DNA of 64,000 nucleotides from Nostoc sp. FACHB-280 (GCF_014697615.1 NZ_JACJSD010000029.1:1-64000); one strand, 5' to 3'. Counted from the stretch's first letter, positions 27,920 through 37,030 are shown. The notes: a model not told the origin generated them from the sequence alone. Made by a program: numbers and translations.

Positions 27920-28324
27920 ATGGATGAACTGGTCAAAAAAATTGCTGGTTTAGGGCTTCCTGGCATATTGTTCGTGATTGCAACAGCCGCATCTGGTGGT
28001 AGTGTCGCCGCAGTTGTCGCTTTACTTTCATCTTTGGGCGGGCCTTTGGGACTGTTGGGAGGTCTAGGTCTGTTGGGATTAGTAGGTGTTTTGGCAGAAT
28101 ATATTGCTGGCTTTGGAATTGAAAACGTTCTTAAACTCGTATATACAGAACGTAGTAAAACCGAATCTGTGAGATTTCTTCTCAAAGAAATCAATGAATT
28201 ACCCATTACAGATGAACTCAAAACCAAACTTCAAGAACATCTTAGTCCAGTAGTTGTTACTGACACTCCAGAGGGAGAGGCTCCAAAAACTATCGAAATT
28301 GTTGAGGAGGAAGCAACAACGTAG
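27920..28324 (+). CDS. small Gly/Leu-rich membrane protein between the lipase and the exporter
   Basis: A 134-residue protein. Residues 8-75 are almost entirely hydrophobic with glycine pairs (LLSSLGGPLGLLGGLGLLGL), enough for two or three tightly packed membrane helices; residues 80-115 are a charged amphipathic helix region (SVRFLLKEINELPITDELK), and the tail is acidic (EIVEEEATT). No signal peptide or enzyme motif. I do not recognise a named family. It follows the LamG-patatin gene by 90 bases on the same strand, so a functional pair (membrane anchor, pore or lipase partner) is possible; a hairpin separates it from mdnE. Confidence 0.75.
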   Translation: MDELVKKIAGLGLPGILFVIATAASGGSVAAVVALLSSLGGPLGLLGGLGLLGLVGVLAEYIAGFGIENVLKLVYTERSKTESVRFLLKEINELPITDELKTKLQEHLSPVVVTDTPEGEAPKTIEIVEEEATT

Positions 28325-28370
28325 TACAGTTGATGGGGAGCGAAAAACCCTCAATTTTTAAAATTACAAG

Positions 28371-28406
28371 ATGGCCTCTGAGTTTAATTTATTACTCAAA
28401 GGCCAT
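28371..28406 (+). terminator. hairpin between the small membrane protein gene and mdnE
   Basis: ATGGCCTCTGAGT (28371-28383) pairs with ACTCAAAGGCCAT (28394-28406), 12 of 13 positions, around a 10-base loop. Only TTTCA follows, so it may be a weak terminator or attenuator rather than a full stop. Confidence 0.5.
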
Positions 28407-28439
28407 TTCAAAATGTCTGGTGTATTTCACTTTTAGAAT

Positions 28440-30455
28440 ATGCAAACTTCATCTGTGCGTGAGCAAAATAATATCAATCCTTTTTCTAGTTTGATTCAAT
28501 TTTGGCAAGATATTAAAATAGTTGCTCAACCCTATTGGTATCCCACAGCAACAGAGGGACGAATATTTTCAGAAGTGATTCGTTCATGGGGAATGCTGAT
28601 TCTCTTGCTATTACTAATAGTCGGGAGTGTCGGGATAAATGCTGCAAATACTTACTGGAATCGTTATGTAATTGATATTGTTATTGAAGAAAGAAGTCTG
28701 GATAAATATAATGATACTTTATGGATATCGAGTTTATTTGTTGTAGCAATTGTTATAGTTGTTACTTTATTAAAGTATGTTACTAAAAAAGTTGCCCTTG
28801 ATTGGTATACATGGCTAAACAATTATATTTTAGGGAAATATTTTAGCAATCAAGCTTATTATAAAATCAATTTTCAATCTAATATAGATAATCCAGATCA
28901 ACGCTTATCTCAAGAAATAGAACCGATTACGAAGATTGCTCTGAGATTTTCCACAACTTTTATCGAAAAGACGCTAGAAATGGCAAGTGCTTTGATAATT
29001 CTTTGGACTATTTCTGCACAAATTGCCATGTATTTAGTGATTTATACAATTGTGGGTAATTTAATTGCTATTTTTTTAAATCAACAACTGAATAAAATTA
29101 ATCAAGAGGAAATTCAATTTAAAGCTGACTTGGCTTATTGCTTGACTCATGTGCGGAATCATGCTGAATCAATTGCTTTTTTTCAGGGCGAAACCGAAGA
29201 ATTAAATATTATTCAACGCCGCTTTAATAATGTTCTTCAAAGTGCAGAACGTCGCTTGAGTTGGGAGCGAGGACAAGATGCTTTTGCTAGAGGGTATCAG
29301 GCTGCGATCGGTGTATTTTCGATGTTCATTCTGACACCTTTATTTTTACAAGACAAAATTGATTATGGAGAAATTAATCAAGTTAGTGTAACTTGTTTTA
29401 TGTTTTCTAATTCTCTGGGAGCATTAATCTCAGAATTTGCTTTGTCTGGGCGTTTTTCTAGTTATGTGAAACGTTTAGCAGAGTTTTCTGATGCCTTAGA
29501 AGCTGTTACTCAAAAGCCAAAGGATGTCAGTGTAATTAGAACACTGGAAGAAAGTAGGTTAGCGTTTGAGGATGTGACTTTGCAAACCCCTAATTATGAA
29601 CAGGTAATTGTGAAAGATTTATCACTTGCCGTTCAGCCAGGGGAAGGGTTATTGATTGTTGGCCCTAGTGGTAGGGGTAAGAGTTCTTTGTTGAGGGCGA
29701 TCGCAGGTTTGTGGAATGCGGGAACTGGTCGTTTAGTCCGTCCTCCACTCAAAGAAGTCTTGTTTTTACCCCAGCGTCCCTACATTATCTTGGGGACTTT
29801 GCGGGAACAGTTGCTTTATCCTCATACAGATCGGAAAATAAGCGATCGCGAACTCGAAGCAATTTTGCAACAAGTTAACCTCCAACACTTGCTGACTCGC
29901 GTCAAAGGTTTTGATACAGAAGTTCCTTGGGAAAATATCTTGTCGTTGGGTGAACAACAACGCCTAGCTTTTGCCAGATTATTAATTACACATCCAAGTT
30001 TCACCATTTTAGATGAAGCGACAAGTGCTTTAGATTTGCAAAACGAAAGTAATTTATATCAACAATTACAAACAACAAACACAACCTTTATTAGTGTCGG
30101 ACATCGAGAAAGTCTGTTTAACTACCATCAATGGGTTTTGGAACTTTCAGGAGAATCTACTTGGCGACTGATTTCTATAGAAGATTATCGTCGAGAAAAA
30201 GAGACTGGTAAACTATCTGGAACAGAAATAGTTACTATAGATGTTTTGCCTAAGCATGAATTGAAAATACAGCCAGAATTAGCAGTAACGGCAACAATTA
30301 TAGGATTGTCTCACAAGGAAATGCAAACATTAACAGACTATTCTCTAGCTACTATTAGAAGCAAAGCCAGTCAAGGTAAATCTGTAACTGCTAAAGATGG
30401 CAAAATATATTACTACAACAAAGACCCAAAGGTTTTGAAATGGATACTCGATTAA
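28440..30455 (+). CDS. mdnE: microviridin-cluster ABC transporter, membrane and ATPase domains fused
   Basis: A 671-residue half-transporter. About six membrane helices (60-360) precede one ATPase domain (385-570): Walker A GPSGRGKSSL near 407-416, signature LSLGEQQRLAFARLL near 500, Walker B FTILDEATSALD near 520. The arrangement and the PPLKEVLFLPQRPYI stretch resemble the SbmA/YddA-like class. No C39 peptidase domain is present, so it does not remove the leader. About 85 extra residues follow the ATPase domain, ending in a small basic domain-like stretch (ATIRSKASQGKSVTAKDGK). MdnE homologs are needed for proper microviridin processing, probably as part of a complex; export is inferred. 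Confidence 0.92.
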   Translation: MQTSSVREQNNINPFSSLIQFWQDIKIVAQPYWYPTATEGRIFSEVIRSWGMLILLLLLIVGSVGINAANTYWNRYVIDIVIEERSLDKYNDTLWISSLFVVAIVIVVTLLKYVTKKVALDWYTWLNNYILGKYFSNQAYYKINFQSNIDNPDQRLSQEIEPITKIALRFSTTFIEKTLEMASALIILWTISAQIAMYLVIYTIVGNLIAIFLNQQLNKINQEEIQFKADLAYCLTHVRNHAESIAFFQGETEELNIIQRRFNNVLQSAERRLSWERGQDAFARGYQAAIGVFSMFILTPLFLQDKIDYGEINQVSVTCFMFSNSLGALISEFALSGRFSSYVKRLAEFSDALEAVTQKPKDVSVIRTLEESRLAFEDVTLQTPNYEQVIVKDLSLAVQPGEGLLIVGPSGRGKSSLLRAIAGLWNAGTGRLVRPPLKEVLFLPQRPYIILGTLREQLLYPHTDRKISDRELEAILQQVNLQHLLTRVKGFDTEVPWENILSLGEQQRLAFARLLITHPSFTILDEATSALDLQNESNLYQQLQTTNTTFISVGHRESLFNYHQWVLELSGESTWRLISIEDYRREKETGKLSGTEIVTIDVLPKHELKIQPELAVTATIIGLSHKEMQTLTDYSLATIRSKASQGKSVTAKDGKIYYYNKDPKVLKWILD

Positions 30456-30529
30456 AGATTCTCATACTTCATCATTAAGTACATCAATTGTATTGAACGC
30501 AAACACAAACAAAAAATTAGGAATTAACT

Positions 30530-31072
30530 ATGCTGAAACAACTGATTACTCACAGATTAAATTTAGTACCTTTTAACTTAGATGTAGTACAAGTAGCAAT
30601 CAAAGGAAATGCCGAATTATCATCATTTTTGGATGTGAAAGTTTTACCTGATTGGTATTGGCATGATGATGAGTTTATGAACAATTTCTCTATGATTGCA
30701 GATATTTTATCCAAATATCCCTTTCAAAGAGAATGGGGTTGGGGAAGTTTAATCATTCATCAAGCGGATAACACCCTTATTGGCCACGTTATGGTGAAAG
30801 TAATTCCTGATAGCACAGGTACACCCACTGGTTCTTTAGAAATTGGCTATTATGTAGCGCCATCATATCGACAACATGGGTACGCATCAGAAGCGACAAA
30901 AGCTGTGATTGATTGGGTATTGTCTCAACCCCATATAAAAAATGTAACTGCTGGATGCGATCGCGATAATATAGCTTCTAAGCGAGTGTTAGAAAAAATC
31001 GGTATGGAGCTTGTAGAATCACGCCAGAATTGTTTGGTCTGGAAATTATCTAAAACAGCTACTGTGCCGTAA
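30530..31072 (+). CDS. mdnD: GNAT-family N-acetyltransferase of the microviridin cluster
   Basis: A 180-residue RimJ/RimL-type acetyltransferase. The acetyl-CoA loop is RQHGYASEA in the segment EIGYYVAPSYRQHGYASEAT; NIASKRVLEKIGM is the conserved C-terminal GNAT helix. By analogy with MdnD/MvdB it should acetylate the N-terminus of the trimmed microviridin. An AGGA lies seven bases before ATG. It follows mdnE by 74 bases and is the last recognisable gene of the cluster. Confidence 0.9.
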   Translation: MLKQLITHRLNLVPFNLDVVQVAIKGNAELSSFLDVKVLPDWYWHDDEFMNNFSMIADILSKYPFQREWGWGSLIIHQADNTLIGHVMVKVIPDSTGTPTGSLEIGYYVAPSYRQHGYASEATKAVIDWVLSQPHIKNVTAGCDRDNIASKRVLEKIGMELVESRQNCLVWKLSKTATVP

Positions 31073-31154
31073 TTTTGCCTGGTTTTTTGCATTAAATCTT
31101 TAGGTGTTGCAATTGATAAAAGTTTGGGGCTAATTATATTTTTTAGAATCTGTG

Positions 31155-32837
31155 ATGTTAGCTAAAAAGCAGAAAAAATTAATTACTTATGAATCGATTA
31201 CGATTTATGAAAAAAAATATAAGTTCCCGATTCTAAAAAATCCTAAGTTAAAGAAGGTTCAAAAAAAAATTAAAAAATGTCAAACCTTAATTAAAGAAGG
31301 TTATAAATCTCATGGTTACTTGTGGGGATTAATTAAACGTAAACAAGAAATTAGTCAAGTTGAGGTTTTAGCAGAAGTTAAATTATTAATTAGGGATTAT
31401 ACTCAACTGTTAGAGTTTTTGGAAAGTTATAAAGATAGTTATCAAGAATTTTTATTAAAATTTATCGATGATTGGAAGAATTTATTTAACCAAAAATACA
31501 GCGAAATTAGAAAAATTAATGAAGAGAGAAATAAGCTAGAAATTAAAAACTTTAAGAATTCCCAAATTCTCGAAAAATTAAAATGGGAGAAAGAAGAAAA
31601 TTTAAAATCTACTTTACTATTAAGTAATACTAATCTTTTAATTTTAGAAAAAGTTCAATTGCTCAGTGCGGGAATTAAATGTTTAGGAGAAGATACTAAA
31701 AATCAGCAGCGAGCTATTCAGCAAATAGCTAAAGATATAGAAATATATCAAGAAATCTATGAATATCAACTCAAAGCGACAAAAATTCGCCAAGAAATTG
31801 CCAAAATAGCAGAAACCGCAATTAATTTGGAAAATTCTCTGCAAGATTACTTTAGTCCATTGCAGTCTTTAATAGATGAGGTGGTAAAAGTAGATGCAGA
31901 TTTTTATGCAACTGTAGGAGAAATTCAAAATTTAGCCAGCAGTAATTTAAATTCTGAAGTAAATTTATTAAAATTCCAAGATAATAATACAATTTCTCAT
32001 AATATTCTTAATTTATTAGTAGCCAGTTACGAAAAGCAAGATAGGCTGCCAGATGCTTTTTTTCAAGTACAATTATTAGATGCTCAAAGTTACGATTTTA
32101 ATATCAATCACGATGAAATAACTGTCAATCAAGCGATTTGCTTAATATCTAATTATATGTCTACCCAACTGGTAGCCCAAAAAGAAGCACTGGGGATAGT
32201 AGAGATAGAGAGAATTGATACTAGAGCAGAAATTCCGATCGCAAAAATTGATTTACCAGAAGTAGCGCAGGATGATATTAAGTTTAGCCAAGCAGAATTG
32301 CAGTTTACAACAACAATTGATTACAGTAAGTTGCAAAGTTTACTAGCAAATTCTAAATGGCAAGAAGCTGATATTGAAACAGCGAAATTAATGTTGCAAG
32401 TTATGGGTAAGAGTGATTGGAATGAAGTTTATCGGGAAGATATTTTAAGTTTTTCTTGTCAAGATTTTCATCATATTGATCAACTTTGGCAAAAATACAG
32501 TCATGGTTATTTTGGCTTTAGTGTTCAACAAAGTATTTGGGATGAAATTGGTGGACAAGTTGATTATGAAACAGAAAAAAAATTAGGCGATCGCCTGGGG
32601 TGGCGAAAAGCAGGAAAATGGTTACAATACGAGCAATTAACTTTTAAATTATCCCCAAATACACCAATGGGACATCTACCAGTTAAATGGTTACACTACG
32701 ACCAAGATACTGTTAGCATATCTTCTAATTTATCTGTAGAGCCGATGTCAATGGGTGCTTGGCGCGTTGGTTCTTGGTTGGTGTGGCAAATGCACCTATT
32801 TTTGACTCGCGTGAAAGTTTGTAACAACAATTGGTGA
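31155..32837 (+). CDS. coiled-coil protein with C-terminal GUN4 domain
   Basis: A 560-residue protein. Residues 1-260 are lysine/glutamate-rich with heptad character, predicted to form long coiled coils. Residues about 390-550 are a GUN4 domain: YSKLQSLLANSKWQEADIET, then HHIDQLWQKYSHGYFGFSVQ and LGDRLGWRKAGKW follow the GUN4 pattern. Canonical GUN4 binds porphyrins and stimulates Mg-chelatase; stand-alone fusions like this one are usually of unknown function and may sense tetrapyrroles. The frame begins GTG ATG; the ATG is used. Base use is distinctly A-rich in the N-terminal half. It lies just behind the microviridin genes but has no known link to them. Confidence 0.85.
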   Translation: MLAKKQKKLITYESITIYEKKYKFPILKNPKLKKVQKKIKKCQTLIKEGYKSHGYLWGLIKRKQEISQVEVLAEVKLLIRDYTQLLEFLESYKDSYQEFLLKFIDDWKNLFNQKYSEIRKINEERNKLEIKNFKNSQILEKLKWEKEENLKSTLLLSNTNLLILEKVQLLSAGIKCLGEDTKNQQRAIQQIAKDIEIYQEIYEYQLKATKIRQEIAKIAETAINLENSLQDYFSPLQSLIDEVVKVDADFYATVGEIQNLASSNLNSEVNLLKFQDNNTISHNILNLLVASYEKQDRLPDAFFQVQLLDAQSYDFNINHDEITVNQAICLISNYMSTQLVAQKEALGIVEIERIDTRAEIPIAKIDLPEVAQDDIKFSQAELQFTTTIDYSKLQSLLANSKWQEADIETAKLMLQVMGKSDWNEVYREDILSFSCQDFHHIDQLWQKYSHGYFGFSVQQSIWDEIGGQVDYETEKKLGDRLGWRKAGKWLQYEQLTFKLSPNTPMGHLPVKWLHYDQDTVSISSNLSVEPMSMGAWRVGSWLVWQMHLFLTRVKVCNNNW

Positions 32838-32885
32838 TCAAGTCAGAGACTATTGAGCGAGATATTACTACTTTATCTTTGAAAG

Positions 32886-35006
32886 TTACTGCTCTGTTCC
32901 CACAGGTGTGGGCGTTTCTGTAGGTGTTTCTATTGGTGTGGGCGTTTCTGTGGGTGTTTCTGTAGGTGTGGGTGTCTCTACAGGGATGGGACTTTCCGCA
33001 GCGATGGTAAGTTGATAATCGACTGGGGTTGTGGCTGTAGAAACAATCACAAACTCGTAGTATCCTTTTTCGGGTAACTCTGTAGTTAAAGTGCGTTTTG
33101 TCGAGTCTTCTAAGAGTTTGAGTTTGCCAGAAGGGGAATAAATTGATAACAAAACTTTGGAATTTGCTTTCAGGTTTAAATCCAAAGTTTGCCCTTTGGC
33201 TAGTCCAGCAATGAAGACTTTACCACTTCCTGGTTTGAGAGTTCCATTGACTGTTTCACTTGTTGCGCCTATATCAAAGACAATCTTGGCAAAAGCGTTG
33301 CCATTGAGGATAGCATTTAGTTGATCGTTAACAAACCCATGCCAAACTTGACCGATGGGTTCCTTCATAAAATCTCGGCCACGTTGTTCGGGAAAGACGC
33401 GGTAAAAAGCTGCATCGCCTAAATCATATAAAGCGCGACTCCCAACGTTAATATTATTTACGGCAGCTTTCCAGCGATCGCGGTCTGTTGCGTTATAATT
33501 CCCTAATTGCCGTCGGGATTGGTCAGTGAGAAAGGCAAGTTTACCTAATAATTCATCCGCAGTTTTATCCCAAGTCGCCCGCAAATTTTCATCTTCGGGT
33601 TTATTGCTGAGGGTGCGTCCTTGTAAACTCGGATTTCTCCGCCAAAAGATTTGATTCACCAAGTTTATATAAAAGTCTTGATCAATTCCCAGTGCTTGAC
33701 GGCGATCGCTTAATTTTTCTTTGCGTTGCTTTTCTTCTGGGGAATAATTCTCGGAAGCATCCACAGGTTGAGTCACCGTCGGGGTGGGTGTGGGTTCAAC
33801 TTTTCCACCATCATTACGATTGCGATTTGTGCCTAACCAAACTACCCCAATCACACTTACTAAAGCTAATGTTGCCACAAAAGTTTTTGTCGGTGTCCAA
33901 CGGCTTTGGGGTTGGGGTATGGGTGCGGGAGAGGGTGAAATTGGGCGGGGTGGTATGGATTTAATATGAGGAGAAGGGGAGACAGCGACAGTTGCAGATG
34001 TTTCTGGCGCTGGTGGTAATGGTGGTTGAGTAACGGCGTAGTTACTTGGTGTTGGGTTTAGGGCTTGCAGAACTTGACTAGCAGATTGATAGCGATCGCT
34101 TGGTCGGGGTGCTAACATTTTGTCTAACACCTGTCCTAACATCGGACTCAGACTAACTTCTTGATGCCATTTCCAAGTTAGGGTGTAGTTATCTAATAAT
34201 TCTTGTGGTTGTTTACCTGTTAATAATACTAATATGGTGACTGCCAACGCATATAAGTCACTGTGGGGAGATACTGCACCAGTTTGCATTTGTTCCGATG
34301 GTGCAAAACCGATTTTTCCTAATAAAGTCGGTGCAGGCATTTGACCAGCTGCATCTGGTTGGTAATATTGAGAAGCTACAGTGGCGACTACTTGTTTCAC
34401 ACCACCAAAATCAATTAAGACTGGCAGTTGGTCGGCGGTGCGTAAAATTAAATTATCTGGGGAAATATCTCGATGAATTACACCCAGAGAATGAATATAA
34501 TCTAAAACTGGTAAAATTTGCTGTAAGAGTTGCCTGACTTCTACTTCTGTAAATCGTAACCCTTGCTGCTTGCGGGTATTTAATAACGAGTTGTAAGTTT
34601 GTCCTTCGACATAATCTTGGACTAAAAACAAATATTCCTTACCTTGCAAATTTGTGCGAAACAGTTCCCGAAAGCGGGGAATTTGGGGATGTTGCAATTT
34701 GTAGAGAACACTGGCTTCGCGCTGAAACAGTTCTTCGGCTTTTTGCAGCACATAAGCTGTTTGCACTTGGGGAGAAAATTCCTTTAAAACACAAAGTTCA
34801 CGGAAACGGTTAATATCTTCCGCTAAATAAGTGCGTCCAAACCCACCTTGTCCGAGTTGACGAACAATTACATAGCGATCGCTTAAAGTTAACCCAGGTT
34901 GGATACCATAACTTACAGGTATCTCTTGCAAATTTTCACCACACTGGAGACAAAACCGACTACCTGCGGGATTTACATGACCTTTAGAGCAATAAAATTT
35001 AGTCAT
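32886..35006 (-). CDS. membrane Ser/Thr protein kinase with zinc-ribbon start and extracytoplasmic tail
   Basis: A 706-residue kinase. An N-terminal zinc-ribbon-like knuckle (CSKGHVNPAGSRFCLQCGE) precedes a full kinase domain (about 40-310: glycine loop QLGQGGFGRTYLAED, catalytic Lys in CVLKEF, HRDISPDN, IDFGG). A proline-rich stretch and one membrane helix (TFVATLALVSVIGVVWLG, near 375-392) lead to an outside part with a helical module (about 435-570), a PPC-like beta domain (about 590-680) and a (ETPTPT)-type repeat tail. The helical module is shared with the neighbouring kinase at 35115. All catalytic residues are present. Substrates are unknown. Confidence 0.93.
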   Translation of the reverse strand: MTKFYCSKGHVNPAGSRFCLQCGENLQEIPVSYGIQPGLTLSDRYVIVRQLGQGGFGRTYLAEDINRFRELCVLKEFSPQVQTAYVLQKAEELFQREASVLYKLQHPQIPRFRELFRTNLQGKEYLFLVQDYVEGQTYNSLLNTRKQQGLRFTEVEVRQLLQQILPVLDYIHSLGVIHRDISPDNLILRTADQLPVLIDFGGVKQVVATVASQYYQPDAAGQMPAPTLLGKIGFAPSEQMQTGAVSPHSDLYALAVTILVLLTGKQPQELLDNYTLTWKWHQEVSLSPMLGQVLDKMLAPRPSDRYQSASQVLQALNPTPSNYAVTQPPLPPAPETSATVAVSPSPHIKSIPPRPISPSPAPIPQPQSRWTPTKTFVATLALVSVIGVVWLGTNRNRNDGGKVEPTPTPTVTQPVDASENYSPEEKQRKEKLSDRRQALGIDQDFYINLVNQIFWRRNPSLQGRTLSNKPEDENLRATWDKTADELLGKLAFLTDQSRRQLGNYNATDRDRWKAAVNNINVGSRALYDLGDAAFYRVFPEQRGRDFMKEPIGQVWHGFVNDQLNAILNGNAFAKIVFDIGATSETVNGTLKPGSGKVFIAGLAKGQTLDLNLKANSKVLLSIYSPSGKLKLLEDSTKRTLTTELPEKGYYEFVIVSTATTPVDYQLTIAAESPIPVETPTPTETPTETPTPIETPTETPTPVGTEQ

Positions 35007-35114
35007 TAGTGCTGAGTGCTGAGTTTTAAGTAATATATTTTCGTTTTATTCCCCCTGCACCTCTGCACCCCTACACCCCTGCTTCCATACTCACTCATCA
35101 CCCTGACACCTTAA

Positions 35115-36800
35115 CTAATTGTTCGATTGTATTTTACTAACTTTATCAGCCGCGATCGCATACCAAATTTGACCGTAAGTTTGTTGCTGCTGTTTCTCCC
35201 GTTGTTTTCCAGGAAATAACTCTTCAAATTTTTGATTGGTTTCTCTGTTCAACTGACTCATTGTATAGTCACCGAACTTTCCACTTCTGGCTTGCTGTCT
35301 CCATCTTTCGTAATCTTGTTGAGTATAACTACCCAATTTCCGGCGGGCGGTGGGACTAAGTTCAGCCTGTTCTAGTTTATCCAACAAGTCATCAGCAATT
35401 CTCAACCATTCATCACGCAAAGCCTTATCTTCTGATTTTGAGGTGATGGTTCGTCCTTGCATTTCCGGCTTTTGGCTATAAAACAACGAGTCTACCATAC
35501 GAATAAAGAAGCCTTCGGAAATTTCTAATTCTTGGCGACGCGCCATTACATCCCCGTTTCCTTTATTGCTGACTGGTTGCGCTAGGGGATTCGGTAAAGA
35601 TGGCATTGTGGGCAAAGAAATTGAAGGTATGCTGATAGATGTGATACCCCGCACTACCGCATTCACCGCCGCCCAAGTTCCCGCCACGGTTAACCCGACT
35701 ATGGCTGTACCCGCCATACTCACAGCAAAGGGACGCAACCACATAGGTAAAGGTAATTTACGGCTAACAGCTTGAGTTCTTTGATGAATTTTACTGACAA
35801 TGGCGTTAGCGCGTTTCTGCCCTGGGGCGACGATTTGAGTTTTCAACTTGGTAATATAAGGATTGCTGGGTTGGGTAACAGCAGGCGATGGTAAATCTTT
35901 GAGAACTTGTTCGGCTGTTTGATAGCGATCGCTTGGTTTATAAGCCAGCATTTTTTTCAATACCGATTCTAATTTGGGGCTAACTTTAATTTCTTTACCC
36001 CAATACCACATCCCTTGATAGCTATCGTATAATTTTTGCGGTTCCTTCCCTGTTAATAATACGAGTATCGTCACCGCTAAAGAATATAAATCACTGCTTA
36101 AAAATACTTTTCCTTGACGAATCTGTTCTTCTGGTGCGTAGCCTTTTTTACCTAATAAAGTGTGATTAACAGCTAACTTAGTGAACCAAAAACCCTGGGA
36201 AGCTGGTAACTGCTTCACCCCACCAAAATCAATCAATACAGGTAAATGGTCTGAACGTCGCCAAATTAAATTATCGGGTGAAATATCGCGGTGAACAACA
36301 TCTTTTGAGTGGATGTAGGACAACACAGGTAAAATTTGTTGCAGCAGCAAAATGACTTCTTCTTCACTAAAAGTTTGTCCTTGGGCTTGACGCTGTTCTA
36401 ATAACTGGCAATAATTTTCACCCTGGATATAATCTTGCACCAAAAAGAAAAAATCTTTACTGCCGATTTGCACCTGTAAAGAAGCATGAAACCGGGGAAT
36501 TTGTGGGTGCTGGAGTTGCTTCAGCACATTGGCTTCTCTTTCAAATAACTCCTTGGCTTTTTGTAAATCTTGCTGTGCTTGGACTTGGGGTGCAAATTCC
36601 TTCAGCACACACATTTGATTCGCTTTTTGTTGATCTTCCGCTAAATAAGTACGTCCAAAACCGCCCTGCCCTAGCTGACGTATAATTTGATAGCGTTGAT
36701 TAACAATCTGCCCAACCGCAAGCGGTAACGGTTCACCACAAGAGGTACAAAACCGATTACTTTCAAAATTTGCGTGTTGTTTACTGCAATAAACCTGCAT
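35115..36800 (-). CDS. membrane Ser/Thr protein kinase, tandem paralog
   Basis: A 561-residue kinase with the same plan as its downstream neighbour: zinc-ribbon start (CSKQHANFESNRFCTSCGEP), kinase domain (about 30-300, GQGGFGRTYLAED, CVLKEF, HRDISPDN, IDFGG), membrane helix (about 357-380, VSMAGTAIVGLTVAGTWAAV) and an outside helical module (about 425-555, MQGRTITSKSEDKALRDEW). It lacks the PPC domain and Thr-Pro tail of the paralog. The genes are in tandem, 108 bases apart, with AGTGCTGAGTGCTGAG repeats in the spacer. They probably arose by duplication. Confidence 0.93.
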   Translation of the reverse strand: MQVYCSKQHANFESNRFCTSCGEPLPLAVGQIVNQRYQIIRQLGQGGFGRTYLAEDQQKANQMCVLKEFAPQVQAQQDLQKAKELFEREANVLKQLQHPQIPRFHASLQVQIGSKDFFFLVQDYIQGENYCQLLEQRQAQGQTFSEEEVILLLQQILPVLSYIHSKDVVHRDISPDNLIWRRSDHLPVLIDFGGVKQLPASQGFWFTKLAVNHTLLGKKGYAPEEQIRQGKVFLSSDLYSLAVTILVLLTGKEPQKLYDSYQGMWYWGKEIKVSPKLESVLKKMLAYKPSDRYQTAEQVLKDLPSPAVTQPSNPYITKLKTQIVAPGQKRANAIVSKIHQRTQAVSRKLPLPMWLRPFAVSMAGTAIVGLTVAGTWAAVNAVVRGITSISIPSISLPTMPSLPNPLAQPVSNKGNGDVMARRQELEISEGFFIRMVDSLFYSQKPEMQGRTITSKSEDKALRDEWLRIADDLLDKLEQAELSPTARRKLGSYTQQDYERWRQQARSGKFGDYTMSQLNRETNQKFEELFPGKQREKQQQQTYGQIWYAIAADKVSKIQSNN

Positions 36801-36856
36801 GGTGCTGAAGGATAAGGTAGGGTTTTTATAAATTACTACAGCTGAGGTAGTTCTGT

Positions 36857-37030
36857 TTACGGACAGCTCACCATATACACCAATCTTCTTAAAATAGACT
36901 CTATTGGTGGTAAGGGATACTCAGTCAAATCAATAGTAATTGTACTGTCTTGCAATCGCAGAAAACGCCAAACTGTGCCAGTAGTAACAGTTCCATAAAT
37001 CGTATCTGCAACACATTGTCCTAAACCGCC
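36857..37030 (-). pseudogene. 3' remnant of a degraded protein gene
   Basis: On the minus strand a 57-codon frame ends at TAA 36857-36859 and encodes GTVTTGTVWRFLRLQDSTIT and IDLTEYPLPPIESILRRL, which resembles the C-terminus of a common cyanobacterial family of about 200-residue unknown proteins (T-G-x-x-W-x-F-L-R-L pattern). Immediately upstream the frame is closed by TGA and no start exists, so only the tail remains. The rest of 36801-37305 holds a TTTGCGTCCTTTGTGTCCTTT tandem motif related to the MITE interior. Confidence 0.5.

Noticed and set aside
25784-28324. Patatin pair considered as a CBASS or other anti-phage system
   Set aside because: No cyclase, sensor or nuclease gene is adjacent; the lectin domain and mdn context do not fit a CapV-type effector.
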